Part shown: piece by piece, positions 11,555 to 22,159 of the stretch
How the letters are laid out: the number at the start of each line of letters is the position of its first letter
Position numbering within the stretch: the stretch's first letter is position 1
DNA from: Pseudohalioglobus sediminis
Lineage (GTDB): Bacteria > Pseudomonadota > Gammaproteobacteria > Pseudomonadales > Halieaceae
Reading direction: 5' to 3'
NCBI RefSeq assembly: GCF_008370495.1
Contig: NZ_VTUX01000005.1
Span: 62,001 to 126,000, forward strand
DNA: 64,000 nt
Position numbers and translations under genes: made by a program
The notes under the pieces: generated by a model
What the model saw: the letters and a program-made list of their open reading frames with translations, nothing else
Told to the model about the DNA's origin: nothing
The model's database searches: none

Positions 11555-12196
11555 TCAAACGCCGTAGCGATCTCGGTATTCCTGCATTGCGTCGAGGGCG
11601 GCGTCGGCATCGCCGGCGTCGCGCAGGTACTCTATGAGGTGGTTCATATCCACTATGCTGAGCACGGGAATACCGTATTCCTGCTCCAGTTCCTGAATTG
11701 CGGACAGCTCGCCCTCGCCGCGCTCCTGGCGGTTGAGACCGATCGCCACACCGGCCAGCGTCGCGCCGGCGCTGCCAATCATCGCGATAACCTCGCGCAC
11801 AGCCGTACCTGCGGTGATGACATCATCGATCACCAGCACCCGCCCCGAAAGCGGGGCGCCTACCAGCATGCCGCCCTCACCATGGGATTTTGCCTCCTTG
11901 CGATTATAGGCAAAGGGCACGTCGATACCGTGGTCGTCAGACAGCGCGATCGCCGTTGCTGCCGCCAGCGGAATGCCCTTGTAGGCGGGGCCCAGCAGGA
12001 CATCGAACTGCACGCCGGATTCAACTATTCGGTTGGCATAGCAACGCCCCAGTGCCGCCAGCGCGCGGCCGCTGGAAAACGCGCCTGCATTGAAGAAATA
12101 AGGGCTGACGCGGCCGGACTTCAGGGTGAATTCGCCGAACTTGAGTACTTCGTACTCCCTCGCAAGCTCGATAAATGCATTCTGGTAAGCGTGCAT
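11555..12196 (-). CDS. pyrE: Orotate phosphoribosyltransferase PyrE
   Basis: Converts orotate + PRPP to orotidine 5'-monophosphate. From the ATG at 12196 it has 213 residues ([20 protein letters not shown]), the usual length; the open frame extends upstream without support. The PRPP-binding motif reads [17 protein letters not shown] near residue 121-136. Minus strand, divergent from the Crc-like gene with a 280-bp gap; pyrE-crc adjacency is as in Pseudomonas. Confidence 0.96.
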   Translation of the reverse strand: MHAYQNAFIELAREYEVLKFGEFTLKSGRVSPYFFNAGAFSSGRALAALGRCYANRIVESGVQFDVLLGPAYKGIPLAAATAIALSDDHGIDVPFAYNRKEAKSHGEGGMLVGAPLSGRVLVIDDVITAGTAVREVIAMIGSAGATLAGVAIGLNRQERGEGELSAIQELEQEYGIPVLSIVDMNHLIEYLRDAGDADAALDAMQEYRDRYGV

Positions 12197-12476
12197 AAGA
12201 ATGAAAACCTTCCAATATTGGCCACAATTCACAAGCGATTATTGCACTGGCCACTTTGTTATCAGGACATTCCCCGATAGAATGCTCCGCTATCCGGTAC
12301 TCTCTGCCTGCCTGTCTGCGGACCCAATCCGCGGCCAACGTCGAAAACCGAACACGGCCAGGCCAATAGTTAATAACAATCGGATAACGAGTAGTTGATT
12401 GCCCGGACCGTTGGTTAAGGATCACCCTGGCCCGGACTGGCGATATGATACACGCTCTCATTTCAAGGGGCTATGA

Positions 12477-13241
12477 ATGCGGATCATCAGTTTCAGCGCA
12501 GACGGCATCAAGAACGCCGCTGAGAAAGGATTTTACGACTGGCTGAAAGAGCAGGATGCCGATTTCGTGTGCATCCAGGATTTGCAGTGCTCCGAATACG
12601 ATCTCCAGGACAACCTCTACTTTCCTGAGGACTACAACCCGTATTTCTTCGACGACGTCGATGGCAAGGCCAACGGTGTCGCCATTTATTGTCGTCAACT
12701 GCCGAAAGCCATCATGACCGGGCTGGGATTTGCTGATTTCGACATGGAAGGCCGCTACATCCAGGCAGACTACGAAAACATCAGCGTGGCCAGCCTGCTC
12801 GCCCCGGTGGCCGAGCCCGGTAATGCCGAACAACAGGCGCGCAAAAACGAGTTTTATGAACTGCTGGGCAATCACCTGCAAAAGGTGCGCAACAAACGCC
12901 GCGAGTTCATCATCTGCGGCAACTGGCATGTTGCCCACACCCCGGGTGACGTGCAGGACACCGAACGCAATAGCACCGTATCCGGATTCCTCGCAGAAGA
13001 ACGCCAGTGGATGAATGAACTGTTCCAGGAGGGCTACGTAGACGCCTTCCGGGAGATCAACTCAGACCAGGACGAGTTCAGCTGGTGGCCGGATGGCGAT
13101 CGCAGCAGCAATGGCTGGCGCACGGATTTCCATGTGGTGTCCAAGGGGCTGCAGTATTCCGTGGACTACGGAGCCATCTACAAGAGCCGTGAGTTCTCCA
13201 CCCATGCGCCCATCATCATGGACTACGATATCGAGCTGTAG
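12477..13241 (+). CDS. crc: Crc-like protein, exonuclease III/EEP-fold family without catalytic residues
   Basis: 254 residues, aligning end to end with Pseudomonas Crc, the co-repressor that works with Hfq in carbon catabolite repression. The exonuclease III active site is altered: the metal-binding Glu region reads CIQDLQ instead of LQETK, and the catalytic GDFN motif is GNWHVAH. Shared Crc segments are MRIISF, KRREFIICG, FSWWPDG and STHAPIIMDYD. Next to pyrE, as in Pseudomonas. I infer a regulatory, non-nuclease role; the direct alternative is a degenerate ExoIII paralogue. Confidence 0.82.
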   Translation: MRIISFSADGIKNAAEKGFYDWLKEQDADFVCIQDLQCSEYDLQDNLYFPEDYNPYFFDDVDGKANGVAIYCRQLPKAIMTGLGFADFDMEGRYIQADYENISVASLLAPVAEPGNAEQQARKNEFYELLGNHLQKVRNKRREFIICGNWHVAHTPGDVQDTERNSTVSGFLAEERQWMNELFQEGYVDAFREINSDQDEFSWWPDGDRSSNGWRTDFHVVSKGLQYSVDYGAIYKSREFSTHAPIIMDYDIEL

Positions 13242-13371
13242 TCAGCGGGCGCCGTGAGCCCCGCGCTCGACCAGCAACCCTTCAGGCATGCTGCCCTGCA
13301 CGCCAGCACCACGCGCATCAGCTGATGTCAGAACTGGATCGATGGCGGGGTCTGTGCGTACGGGCCCGCAA

Positions 13372-14094
13372 CTACCCCTCAGCCAGGGCCGCCTTCTGTT
13401 TCTCTATGAGCTCGAGAATTCCTGAACTGGCGAGGTCGAGCATGGCGTTGAGCTCTTCGCGCGCAAAATGCGCGCCCTCGGCGGTGCCCTGTACTTCAAT
13501 GAACCCGCCTGACTCACCCATCACCACGTTCATATCCGTGTCGGCGGCGAAGTCCTCCGGGTAGTCGAGGTCAAGCACTGGCTCGCCTTCGTACATTCCC
13601 ACCGAAACGGAAGCAATCATCTGCGACAGCGGATCGGTGTTGATAATCTTGCGGCGCTGCAAGTGGTTGAGCGCATCCACGAGGGCTACACAGGCGCCGG
13701 TGATGGATGCGGTGCGCGTACCACCGTCAGCCTGGATCACATCGCAATCGATATTGATGGTGTTTTCGCCGAGTAATTTCAGGTCTACCGCCGCTCGCAA
13801 TGAGCGCCCGATCAAACGCTGGATTTCCACCGTCCTGCCGCCCTGCTTGCCGCGCGCGGCCTCGCGCCCCATGCGCGTGCCCGTCGACCTTGGCAGCATG
13901 CCGTACTCCGCGGTAACCCAGCCACGGCCCTCGCCGCGCAGGAAACGGGGCACGCCCTCCTCCACCGAGGCGGTGCAAATGACCCTGGTGGCGCCGAAAC
14001 TGACCAGCACGGAGCCCTCCGCATGGCAGGTAAAATTGCGGGTAATAGAAATGTCCCTGAGCTGGTCAGGACGGCGCCCACTGGGTCTTGGCAT
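13372..14094 (-). CDS. rph: Ribonuclease PH
   Basis: Phosphorolytic 3'-5' exoribonuclease that trims tRNA precursors. The ATG at 14094 gives [20 protein letters not shown], the standard start, and a 240-residue protein. Conserved segments [34 protein letters not shown] and the phosphate-binding [11 protein letters not shown] are present. Divergent from yicC (115-133 bp gap depending on its start), an arrangement conserved in gammaproteobacteria. Confidence 0.96.
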   Translation of the reverse strand: MPRPSGRRPDQLRDISITRNFTCHAEGSVLVSFGATRVICTASVEEGVPRFLRGEGRGWVTAEYGMLPRSTGTRMGREAARGKQGGRTVEIQRLIGRSLRAAVDLKLLGENTINIDCDVIQADGGTRTASITGACVALVDALNHLQRRKIINTDPLSQMIASVSVGMYEGEPVLDLDYPEDFAADTDMNVVMGESGGFIEVQGTAEGAHFAREELNAMLDLASSGILELIEKQKAALAEG

Positions 14095-14226
14095 AACACT
14101 CTCCAAAGCGAAAAAGCAGCAGTATACTCGCTGCGACGCACTGTGAGCAGTTATGGCAAGCTGATACACTCGTGGCTGTCGCAGTCACCAACCAGAGAGA
14201 GCGCAGATTTGGGTAAATTACACAGC

Positions 14227-15078
14227 ATGACGGCCTTCGCCCGGGAGAGCAGTAACACCGAGCAGGGCACGCTGACCGTTGAACTGCGCACCGTCAACCA
14301 CCGCTACCTCGACTGCACCTTCAAGCTGCCAGACAGCCTGCGCGCACTGGAACCCAACCTTCGCGAAAGGGCGGGCAAGAAGCTGGCGAGAGGAAAAGTC
14401 GATTGCTTTGTTCGCGTCCAGCAGGGTCCCGAACGCGGTACCACGCTGAGCATCAATGAAGATAACCTCAAGGCGTTGGCAGATGCCAGCAGGCAGGTTG
14501 CCGCGGTATTCGAGGTCAACCAGCCCACCGCCCTGGATGTACTGCATTTCCCGGGCGTGTGCAGCCCACCCGAGCAATCGGAAGAGGCGCTGCAACGCGC
14601 CGTGACTGAACTCTACAGCGCCGCCCTGGATACGCTGGCAGCCAATCGCGCACGCGAGGGCGAGAAACTGGCCAGCCTGATTCGCGAGCGCATCGACCAG
14701 GTAGCGAAGGAGGTTGCGGTAACACGCGAGCGCATCCCGGTACTGCAGCAACAGCAGCGCGACAAGGTCATAGCCCGCATCGAGGATCTGGATGCCGACG
14801 TGGACCAGGGCCGACTGGAGCAGGAGCTGGTTTACATGGCGCAGAAGTCGGATGTTGACGAAGAACTGGACCGGCTGGATGCGCACGTCACCGAGGTGCG
14901 CAGGATCCTGGACAAGGGCGGCCCCTGTGGCCGGCGCCTGGATTTCCTGATGCAGGAGCTCAACCGGGAAGCCAATACGCTGTCGTCGAAATCCACCTCC
15001 AGCAGCACCACCCAGAGCTCGGTAGAACTGAAGGTGCTGATCGAGCAGATGCGCGAACAGATTCAGAATATCGAATAA
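14227..15078 (+). CDS. yicC: YicC family endoribonuclease
   Basis: Member of the YicC/YloC family, reported as endoribonucleases acting on small RNAs. 283 residues from the ATG at 14227, beginning MTAFARESSNTEQGTL. A TTG at 14209 in the same frame would add six residues and give the common HSMTAFAR start with a better-placed purine-rich AGAGAG upstream, so the true start may be there. The conserved C-terminus (GRRLDFLMQELNREANTLSSKS) is present. Followed 12 bp later by gmk. Confidence 0.9.
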   Translation: MTAFARESSNTEQGTLTVELRTVNHRYLDCTFKLPDSLRALEPNLRERAGKKLARGKVDCFVRVQQGPERGTTLSINEDNLKALADASRQVAAVFEVNQPTALDVLHFPGVCSPPEQSEEALQRAVTELYSAALDTLAANRAREGEKLASLIRERIDQVAKEVAVTRERIPVLQQQQRDKVIARIEDLDADVDQGRLEQELVYMAQKSDVDEELDRLDAHVTEVRRILDKGGPCGRRLDFLMQELNREANTLSSKSTSSSTTQSSVELKVLIEQMREQIQNIE

Positions 15079-15708
<630 letters not shown>

Positions 15709-15733
15709 TGGCAACCAGGGTAATTTTTCACGC

Positions 15734-15762
15734 TGGAGCAAGGCCGCCGCACAGGGTATAAT
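15734..15762 (+). promoter_or_regulatory. Candidate sigma-70 promoter for rpoZ-spoT
   Basis: A perfect TATAAT is at 15757-15762, with a weak -35 (TGGAGC, 15734-15739) at 17-bp spacing. It lies 41 bp upstream of the rpoZ start, in the 94-bp gap after gmk, where a promoter for rpoZ-spoT-ridA-oxyR-recG would be expected. Confidence 0.5.
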
Positions 15763-15802
15763 TTCCGGTTCTTCGTTAACGCTGAACATGAGACTGACTT
15801 AA

Positions 15803-16069
15803 ATGGCACGAGTAACTGTTGAAGATTGCCTGGATAACGTCGCCAATCGCTTTGAACTGGTGATGGTAGCCAGCAAGCGCGCGCGGCAGATGGCCACCGG
15901 CGGCAAGGATCCACTGGTCGAGGAGGAGTCCGACAAGCCCACCGTAATTGCCCTGCGCGAGATAGCGGAAGGCCTGGTCACACCCGACATCCTCACCCGC
16001 GAAGATGAACTGGAGGCCGAGGAAGAACTGGCTGAGGTAATGGCCGAAGCCGGCAACGAGGCCCTGTAA
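15803..16069 (+). CDS. rpoZ: DNA-directed RNA polymerase omega subunit
   Basis: Small RNA polymerase subunit that helps fold beta-prime and forms a ppGpp-binding site. 88 residues; begins [20 protein letters not shown] with the conserved ASKRARQM motif, and ends in an acidic tail. It lies 29 bp upstream of spoT and is expected to be in the same operon. Confidence 0.97.
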   Translation: MARVTVEDCLDNVANRFELVMVASKRARQMATGGKDPLVEEESDKPTVIALREIAEGLVTPDILTREDELEAEEELAEVMAEAGNEAL

Positions 16070-16098
16070 GCCCCGGGGCATCGCCGCAAGGCAAGGAT

Positions 16099-18219
16099 AT
16101 GAACGCCGTACAATCCATCGATGCCCTGACCAGAACGCTCCATACCTATCTCACCCCGGAGCAGAGCAGCAGCGTAAAACGCGCCTACTATTTCGCCGAG
16201 CAGGCCCATTTCGGGCAGCTTCGGCGCAGTGGCGAGCCCTACGTTACCCACCCCCTTGCCGTGGCCGGCATCCTGGCGGACATGCACATGGACCACCAGA
16301 GCCTGATCGCGGCCATGCTGCACGATGTCATAGAAGATACCGGCATCCCGAAATCCGCCATTGGCGAGCAGTTCGGTGCGGCCGTGGCCGAACTGGTGGA
16401 TGGCGTCAGCAAGCTGACGCAGATGGAATTCGAGTCGCTGGAAGAGAAGCAGGCGGAGAACTTCCAGAAAATGGCCCTGGCCATGGCGCGCGACATCCGC
16501 GTGATACTGGTGAAGCTCGCCGACCGCCTGCATAACATGCGCACACTGGGTGTGCTGCAAACCAGCAAGGCCAAACGCATCGCCAGGGAAACGCTGGAGA
16601 TTTACGCGCCGATCGCCATGCGCCTGGGCATGAACAATGTGCGCATGGAGTTTGAAGACCTGGGCTTTTCCGCGTTGCACCCCATGCGCGCGCGCCGCAT
16701 CGAAGCCGCCAGACGCAACGCCCGCGGCCACCGCAAGGAACTGGTCGAGAAAATCCGCCAGCAGATCGGGGCCACACTGTTGCAGGAGGGTCACGAAGCC
16801 GAGGTGGTGGGTCGTGAGAAACACCTCTACAGCATCTATAAAAAGATGAAGTCCAAGCGCAAGTCGTTCTCCGAAATCATGGACATCTACGCCTTTCGCA
16901 TCATCGTCGACTCGGTGGATACCTGTTACCGCGTGCTGGGCTGTGTGCACAGCCTCTACAAGCCGGTACCGGGCGAATTCAAGGATTACATCGCAATCCC
17001 CAAGGCCAACGGCTACCAGTCGCTGCATACAGTATTGATGGGCATGCACGGCGTGCCCATCGAAATCCAGATACGCACCCGCGAAATGGAGGATATGGCC
17101 AACAACGGTATCGCTGCCCACTGGCTCTACAAGAGCGACAGCCAAACCAGTAACGGCAGTCACGCGCGCGCCAGGGAATGGGTACAGGGTCTGCTGGAAA
17201 TGCAGCAGCGAGCGGGCAACTCCCTGGAGTTCATCGAGAGCGTAAAAATCGACCTGTTCCCGGACGAGATTTACGTGTTCTCCCCCAAGGGCCGCATCAT
17301 GGAACTGCCGCGCGGTGCAACCGCTGTGGATTTCGCCTATGCCGTGCACACCGATGTCGGCAACAGCTGTGTCGCCTGTCGCATTAACCGCCGCCTGGCG
17401 CCCCTGTCGGAACCGTTACAGAGCGGGCAGACGGTTGAAATCCTCACCGCCCAGGGCGCCAGCCCGAACCCCTCCTGGTTCAACTACGCGGTAACGGCCA
17501 AGGCGCGTACCAATATTCGCCATTTCCTCAAGAACCAGACCCGCGATGACTCGGTGGCACTCGGACGGCGGCTCCTTGATCGCGCTCTCGCCACCCTCGA
17601 CAGCAGCCTGGAGACTATTCCCGAGGATGAGCAGCAGGCGTTTCTCGAGGAACACCAGTACGCGAGCCTGGACAGGCTGCTCGAAGACATCGCCCGTGGC
17701 AACCGCCTCCCCGCCATCACCGCACAGCAGATGCTCGGCGTGGCCGGCGACGAACAGCTGGAGCCGCAGCACAATCACCCCGTGGCAATACGCGGCACCG
17801 AGGGCTTCATGCTCACCTATGCCAAGTGCTGCCACCCGATTCCGGGCGATCCCATCGAGGGCTATCTCAGCTCCGAAAAAGGCGTGGTGGTCCACCGCGA
17901 GCGTTGCCACAATCTCAACGAGATGCGCGAGAACAGCGAGCGCCTGGTGGCCCTGCGCTGGGACGACCAGGTCGAGGGCGAGTATGCGGTCGACCTGCGT
18001 ATCGAAGTGGAAAACCGGCGCGGCATGATCGCCGTCATCGCTACACGGATCAATGCCATGGGTGTGAACATCGAGAAGATCACTACCGAAGACAAGGACT
18101 ACCAGTTTACCTATGTCGATTTGGAGCTACTGGTGCAGAATCGGGTGCATCTGGCGCGAATCATGAAACGGCTGCGCAGCACCAATTCGGTCCGCAAAGT
18201 AACCCGCGTCAAAAACTAA
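16099..18219 (+). CDS. spoT: Bifunctional (p)ppGpp synthetase/hydrolase SpoT
   Basis: Makes and degrades ppGpp, the stringent-response alarmone. 706 residues, full length. N-terminal HD hydrolase with YVTHPLAVAGILADM and HDVIEDT (residues ~52-80), then the synthetase domain (YAFRIIVDSVDTCYRVLG, DYIAIPKANGYQSLHT), TGS domain (IYVFSPKGRIMELPRGATAVDFAYAVH near 395-420), and a C-terminal ACT domain. Both catalytic signatures look intact, so both activities are expected. In the gmk-rpoZ-spoT-ridA-oxyR-recG run. Confidence 0.97.
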   Translation: MNAVQSIDALTRTLHTYLTPEQSSSVKRAYYFAEQAHFGQLRRSGEPYVTHPLAVAGILADMHMDHQSLIAAMLHDVIEDTGIPKSAIGEQFGAAVAELVDGVSKLTQMEFESLEEKQAENFQKMALAMARDIRVILVKLADRLHNMRTLGVLQTSKAKRIARETLEIYAPIAMRLGMNNVRMEFEDLGFSALHPMRARRIEAARRNARGHRKELVEKIRQQIGATLLQEGHEAEVVGREKHLYSIYKKMKSKRKSFSEIMDIYAFRIIVDSVDTCYRVLGCVHSLYKPVPGEFKDYIAIPKANGYQSLHTVLMGMHGVPIEIQIRTREMEDMANNGIAAHWLYKSDSQTSNGSHARAREWVQGLLEMQQRAGNSLEFIESVKIDLFPDEIYVFSPKGRIMELPRGATAVDFAYAVHTDVGNSCVACRINRRLAPLSEPLQSGQTVEILTAQGASPNPSWFNYAVTAKARTNIRHFLKNQTRDDSVALGRRLLDRALATLDSSLETIPEDEQQAFLEEHQYASLDRLLEDIARGNRLPAITAQQMLGVAGDEQLEPQHNHPVAIRGTEGFMLTYAKCCHPIPGDPIEGYLSSEKGVVVHRERCHNLNEMRENSERLVALRWDDQVEGEYAVDLRIEVENRRGMIAVIATRINAMGVNIEKITTEDKDYQFTYVDLELLVQNRVHLARIMKRLRSTNSVRKVTRVKN

Positions 18220-18237
18220 TCCAGCAGGAGCAATACC

Positions 18238-18621
18238 TTGACCAACCGAGCCATCATTTCCACGCCCGAAGCCCCCGCGGCGATAGGCCCCTACTCCCAA
18301 GCCGTCAAGGTCGGCGGCACTGTGTGGATCTCCGGCCAGATACCGCTGGTACCAGATTCCATGGAACTGGTGAAGGGTGACATCAAGGCCCAGGCCACTC
18401 AGGTATTTCAGAATCTGCAGGCAATTGCCAACGCAGCCGGTGGCAGTCTGGACAATGCGGTGAAGATCAATATCTCGCTCACCGACCTGGCCGACTTCGC
18501 TGCCGTCAACGAGGTCATGGCCGAGTTCTTCAATGAGCCCTATCCCGCCAGGGCATGCGTGCAGGTAGCGGCACTGCCGAAGGCCGTAGACATCGAAGTC
18601 GAGGCGATACTGGCAACCTGA
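18238..18621 (+). CDS. ridA: RidA enamine/imine deaminase
   Basis: Hydrolyses reactive 2-aminoacrylate and related imines released by PLP enzymes. 127 residues with the family motifs GPYSQAVKVGGTVWISGQIP and RACVQVAALPKAVDIEVEAI, including the active-site arginine. The start is TTG at 18238, supported by AGGAG 9 bp upstream and by the expected N-terminus TNRAIISTPEAPAAIG. 18 bp after spoT, as in many gammaproteobacteria. Confidence 0.95.
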   Translation: MTNRAIISTPEAPAAIGPYSQAVKVGGTVWISGQIPLVPDSMELVKGDIKAQATQVFQNLQAIANAAGGSLDNAVKINISLTDLADFAAVNEVMAEFFNEPYPARACVQVAALPKAVDIEVEAILAT

Positions 18622-18623
18622 TC

Positions 18624-19523
18624 ATGACGCTGACCGAACTACGCTACCTGGTGGCACTGTCCGAAGCAGGACACTTTCGCAAGGCCGCAGACGCCTGCAA
18701 TGTGAGCCAGCCTACCCTGAGCATCGCCATCAAGAAGCTCGAGGAAGAGCTGGGAATCAGCCTGTTTGAACGCGCCAGGCACAAGGTCTCCCCCACGCCA
18801 ATAGGCGAGAGAATAGTCGCCCAGGCGCGCACCGTGCTGCAGGAAATCAGCAACCTGGTCAGCCTCGCGGAGCAGGGCAAGGACCCTCTTGGCAGCGTGC
18901 TGTCGGTGGGCGCCATTTTCACCGTGGGGCCGTACCTGTTCCCGCGGCTGGTGCCGCGCATGAAACAGCTGGCGCCGGAAATGCCCATGTATATCGAGGA
19001 GAGCTATACCGCTGACCTGCGGGTAAAACTCAGCAGCGGCGTACTGGACGCAATTTTCGTCGCCCTGCCCTTTACCGAACCCGATGTCGTGACCAAGCCC
19101 CTGTTCGATGAGCCATTCGTGGTGCTGTTGCGAGAGGACCATCCGCTGGCACAGCAACAGTCTATCGACCCCGCCGAACTCGCCCGGCACAAGGTCCTGC
19201 TCATGGGAGAGGGCCACTGTTTTCGCGACCAGGTCCTGCAGGCCTGTCCCGGGCTGCAGGAATCAATGATCGAGCACAGCAACCGCGACCACTCGGTGGT
19301 GGAAGGCAGCTCACTGGAAACACTCAAGCACATGGTTGCCAGCGGCATGGGGATCACCGTGCTGCCTGAGTCTGCGGCCAGTACCGCGCTCTACGGCGAC
19401 GGTGAACTGCTGGTACGCCCATTCAATGACCCCGCGCCTTACCGCACCATCGCACTGGCCTGGCGCGTAAGCTACCCGCGTCACCAGGCCATCGACGTGT
19501 TGGCCGAGGCCCTGAAAGACTAG
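18624..19523 (+). CDS. oxyR: LysR-family peroxide regulator OxyR
   Basis: Peroxide-sensing transcription activator of catalase/peroxidase genes. 299 residues from ATG 18624, two bases after the ridA stop. Winged helix-turn-helix MTLTELRYLVALSEAGHFRKAADACNVSQPTLS at the N-terminus. The redox pair is visible in GEGHCFRDQVLQACPG, matching Cys199/Cys208 of E. coli OxyR and arguing for true OxyR rather than a generic LysR. Eight bases separate it from recG, the conserved oxyR-recG neighbourhood. Confidence 0.94.
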   Translation: MTLTELRYLVALSEAGHFRKAADACNVSQPTLSIAIKKLEEELGISLFERARHKVSPTPIGERIVAQARTVLQEISNLVSLAEQGKDPLGSVLSVGAIFTVGPYLFPRLVPRMKQLAPEMPMYIEESYTADLRVKLSSGVLDAIFVALPFTEPDVVTKPLFDEPFVVLLREDHPLAQQQSIDPAELARHKVLLMGEGHCFRDQVLQACPGLQESMIEHSNRDHSVVEGSSLETLKHMVASGMGITVLPESAASTALYGDGELLVRPFNDPAPYRTIALAWRVSYPRHQAIDVLAEALKD

Positions 19524-19530
19524 TTCCCTG

Positions 19531-21597
19531 ATGGCAGGCATCGCCAGTGATCCTGTTACCCAGCTGCGCGGCGTGGGCCCGAAGCTGGGCGCAAAACTGG
19601 CTGAGGCGGGTATCTACCGGGTGGAGGACCTGCTGTTTCACCTGCCCCTGCGCTACCAGGACAGGACCCGGGTAACACCAATCGGCGCCGCCGCAGACGG
19701 CGCCGACGTGGTGATCGAGGGCGAGGTGAGGGTGGCGGACATCGCCTTTGGCCGGCGACGCAGCCTGGTGGTGCGGCTCCAGGATGGCACCGGAACCCTC
19801 AGCCTGCGCTTTTTCCACTTCTCCGCCGCCCAGAAAAACAACCTGCGTCCCGGCACGCGCCTGCGCTGCTTCGGCCAGGTGCGACGCGGCGCCAGCGGCC
19901 TGGAGATGTATCACCCCGAATACCGCAAACTGGAGTCGGGCGAAACACCCGTGGAAGAGGCCCTGACACCGGTTTATCCGACCATCAACGGCATCGGCCA
20001 GAACCAGTGGCGCAGCCTCTGCGAACAGGCTGTGTCCAGGCTGCGGCACAGCGCGCCCCGGGAACTGTTACCCGCCGGGCAAGCGCTGCGCTTCGGCCTC
20101 GCGGAAGCGTTGATTTACCTGCACGCCCCCCCGCCGGATGCCCCCCAGGAGATGTTGCGCGATGGCGAGCACCCGGCGCAATTGCGCCTGGCGGCAGAAG
20201 AACTGGTTGCACACAACCTGACCCTGCAGGGGCTGCGCCAGGAGCAGCAAAAGGATGGCGCGCCTCCAATTCCTGGAAACAGCACACTGATGCAGCGCTT
20301 CCTCTCCGCACTGCCATTCCAGCCCACCACAGCGCAAACGCGGGTAATGGCCGAAATCAGCGCGGACCTGGCCCGACCCCACCCCATGATGCGACTGGTT
20401 CAGGGCGATGTGGGTTCCGGCAAGACCCTGGTCGCGGCCACGGCAGCCTTGCAGGCGATTGCTGGCGGCTACCAGGCTGCCATCATGGCGCCCACGGAAA
20501 TCCTGGCAGAGCAACACCGGCTGAACTTCCAGGGCTGGTTCGCCGGGCTGGATATTGAGATCGCCTGGCTGAGCGGGCGCAGCAAGGGCAAGGCCCGTAG
20601 CGAGGCCCTGCAGCGTATCGCTGGCGGCCACGCGGGGCTTGTGGTGGGCACCCATGCACTGTTCCAGCAGGACGTAGCCTTTCAGCGACTTGGCCTCGTT
20701 GTGGTGGATGAGCAACATCGCTTCGGCGTGCACCAGCGCCTTTCCCTAACCGAGAAATCGGCACCGGATGTGGGCCGTCCGCACCAACTGGTGATGACGG
20801 CAACGCCGATCCCGCGGACGCTCTCCATGGTGGCCTATGCAGACCTGGATTGCTCCATCATCGACGAGCTGCCGCCGGGCAGGCAGCCCGTGGAGACCGT
20901 GCTTATTGATAACGTCAGGCGCCAGCAGATCGTCGCGCGCGTCGCCGGTGCCTGTGCCGGCGGCCGCCAGGCCTACTGGGTGTGCACGCTGGTGGAAGAA
21001 AGCGACGTGCTACAGGCCCAGGCCGCGGAGGCCACCGCAGACGAGCTGCAACTTGCGCTGCCAGACCTGAACATAGGACTGGTGCACGGGCGCCTGAAGC
21101 CGGCACAGAAAGATGCGGTGATGGCGGCGTTCAAAGCCGGTGAGCTGGACTTGCTGGTGGCCACCACGGTGATCGAGGTGGGGGTGGACGTGCCCAACGC
21201 CAGCCTAATGATCATCGAAAACCCGGAGCGACTGGGCCTGGCGCAGTTACACCAGTTGCGTGGTCGCGTGGGTCGGGGTACCACCGCCAGCCACTGCGTG
21301 TTGCTCTACCAGAGCCCGCTGTCCGCCAACGGCAAGCAACGGCTTACGGCAATGCGTGAGAGTAACGACGGCTTCTACATCGCCGAGAAAGACCTCGAAC
21401 TGCGCGGCCCCGGTGAAGTGCTGGGAACGCGGCAAACGGGACTGATGGCATTTCGGGTGGCCCGGCTGCCGGAGCACAACCATTTGCTCGATACGGTGCA
21501 GGCGCTGTCCGCGCAAATCCAATCCGATTACCCCGAGCTGGCAGAACCTTTAATCCAGCGCTGGACCGGGACAGCGCGGGAGTTTGCCAAGGTGTAA
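19531..21597 (+). CDS. recG: ATP-dependent DNA helicase RecG
   Basis: Branch-migrating helicase that regresses stalled forks and resolves Holliday junctions. 688 residues. N-terminal wedge/OB domain (LFHLPLRYQDRTRVTPI), Walker A GDVGSGKTLVA near residue 292, a DEQH box (VVVDEQHRFGV) near 393, and helicase motif V/VI (VATTVIEVGVDVPNA, QLRGRVGRG). Complete. 7 bp after oxyR. Confidence 0.97.
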   Translation: MAGIASDPVTQLRGVGPKLGAKLAEAGIYRVEDLLFHLPLRYQDRTRVTPIGAAADGADVVIEGEVRVADIAFGRRRSLVVRLQDGTGTLSLRFFHFSAAQKNNLRPGTRLRCFGQVRRGASGLEMYHPEYRKLESGETPVEEALTPVYPTINGIGQNQWRSLCEQAVSRLRHSAPRELLPAGQALRFGLAEALIYLHAPPPDAPQEMLRDGEHPAQLRLAAEELVAHNLTLQGLRQEQQKDGAPPIPGNSTLMQRFLSALPFQPTTAQTRVMAEISADLARPHPMMRLVQGDVGSGKTLVAATAALQAIAGGYQAAIMAPTEILAEQHRLNFQGWFAGLDIEIAWLSGRSKGKARSEALQRIAGGHAGLVVGTHALFQQDVAFQRLGLVVVDEQHRFGVHQRLSLTEKSAPDVGRPHQLVMTATPIPRTLSMVAYADLDCSIIDELPPGRQPVETVLIDNVRRQQIVARVAGACAGGRQAYWVCTLVEESDVLQAQAAEATADELQLALPDLNIGLVHGRLKPAQKDAVMAAFKAGELDLLVATTVIEVGVDVPNASLMIIENPERLGLAQLHQLRGRVGRGTTASHCVLLYQSPLSANGKQRLTAMRESNDGFYIAEKDLELRGPGEVLGTRQTGLMAFRVARLPEHNHLLDTVQALSAQIQSDYPELAEPLIQRWTGTAREFAKV

Positions 21598-22149
21598 TCA
21601 CGCCAACAGTCGTTGCCATCGGGCCTTTATCGCGGCGCTTCCGATCGACTCCAGGGTTTCGATATTGCGTCCCGGAATGGCCTCCGGGTCTGGGAAATCG
21701 CCGAGAACGCGCGACAGCATATCCTCGCGAATGAGGTGGATCGTCGGCCAGGGCGAGCGGTTGCTGAAGTGGCTGACGGCATCGGCGGGCTCGCCGTCAA
21801 ATTGATACCGCGGATGAAAACTGGCCAGCTGCACCAGCCCTTCGAGGCCCGCTTCGACCAGCAGTTCCCGCCCCTGGTGCAGGAAATCCAGGTATTCATC
21901 GAAGTCGCCGAGCGCCCCGGTAAACACCAGCAGACTGGTCGCCACATCTGCTTCCGGTGTGGATTGCAGCAGGTCGAGCTCGCGCAGGAAAAAGCGAAAC
22001 AGGGCCGCCTCATCCTGAACGTCTGACACCGCAATACGCAGCTGCGGGTTATCCAGCAACGGTCGCGCAAACGGGCACAGGTTGAGGCCGACAACAAATT
22101 CGGCCAACCAGCGGCGAGTCTGGTCCTCGGCTCGCGCGGCTGCGGGCAT
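21598..22149 (-). CDS. DUF1415 family protein
   Basis: 183 residues from the ATG at 22149. Recognisable family features are TRRWLAEFVVGLNLCPFARP at the N-terminus and the HPRYQFDG...RSPWPTIHLIRED core. Function uncharacterised. Its stop is immediately next to the recG stop (convergent, no gap), and it is 10 bp downstream of the rubredoxin fusion on the same strand, so possibly co-transcribed with it. Confidence 0.85.
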   Translation of the reverse strand: MPAAARAEDQTRRWLAEFVVGLNLCPFARPLLDNPQLRIAVSDVQDEAALFRFFLRELDLLQSTPEADVATSLLVFTGALGDFDEYLDFLHQGRELLVEAGLEGLVQLASFHPRYQFDGEPADAVSHFSNRSPWPTIHLIREDMLSRVLGDFPDPEAIPGRNIETLESIGSAAIKARWQRLLA

Positions 22150-22159
22150 GCTGCCAGCC

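Noticed and set aside
15799-17349. 516-residue open frame on the minus strand opposite spoT
   Set aside because: It is a shadow of spoT and rpoZ, rich in His, Gln and Val, with no recognisable motif and no ribosome site.
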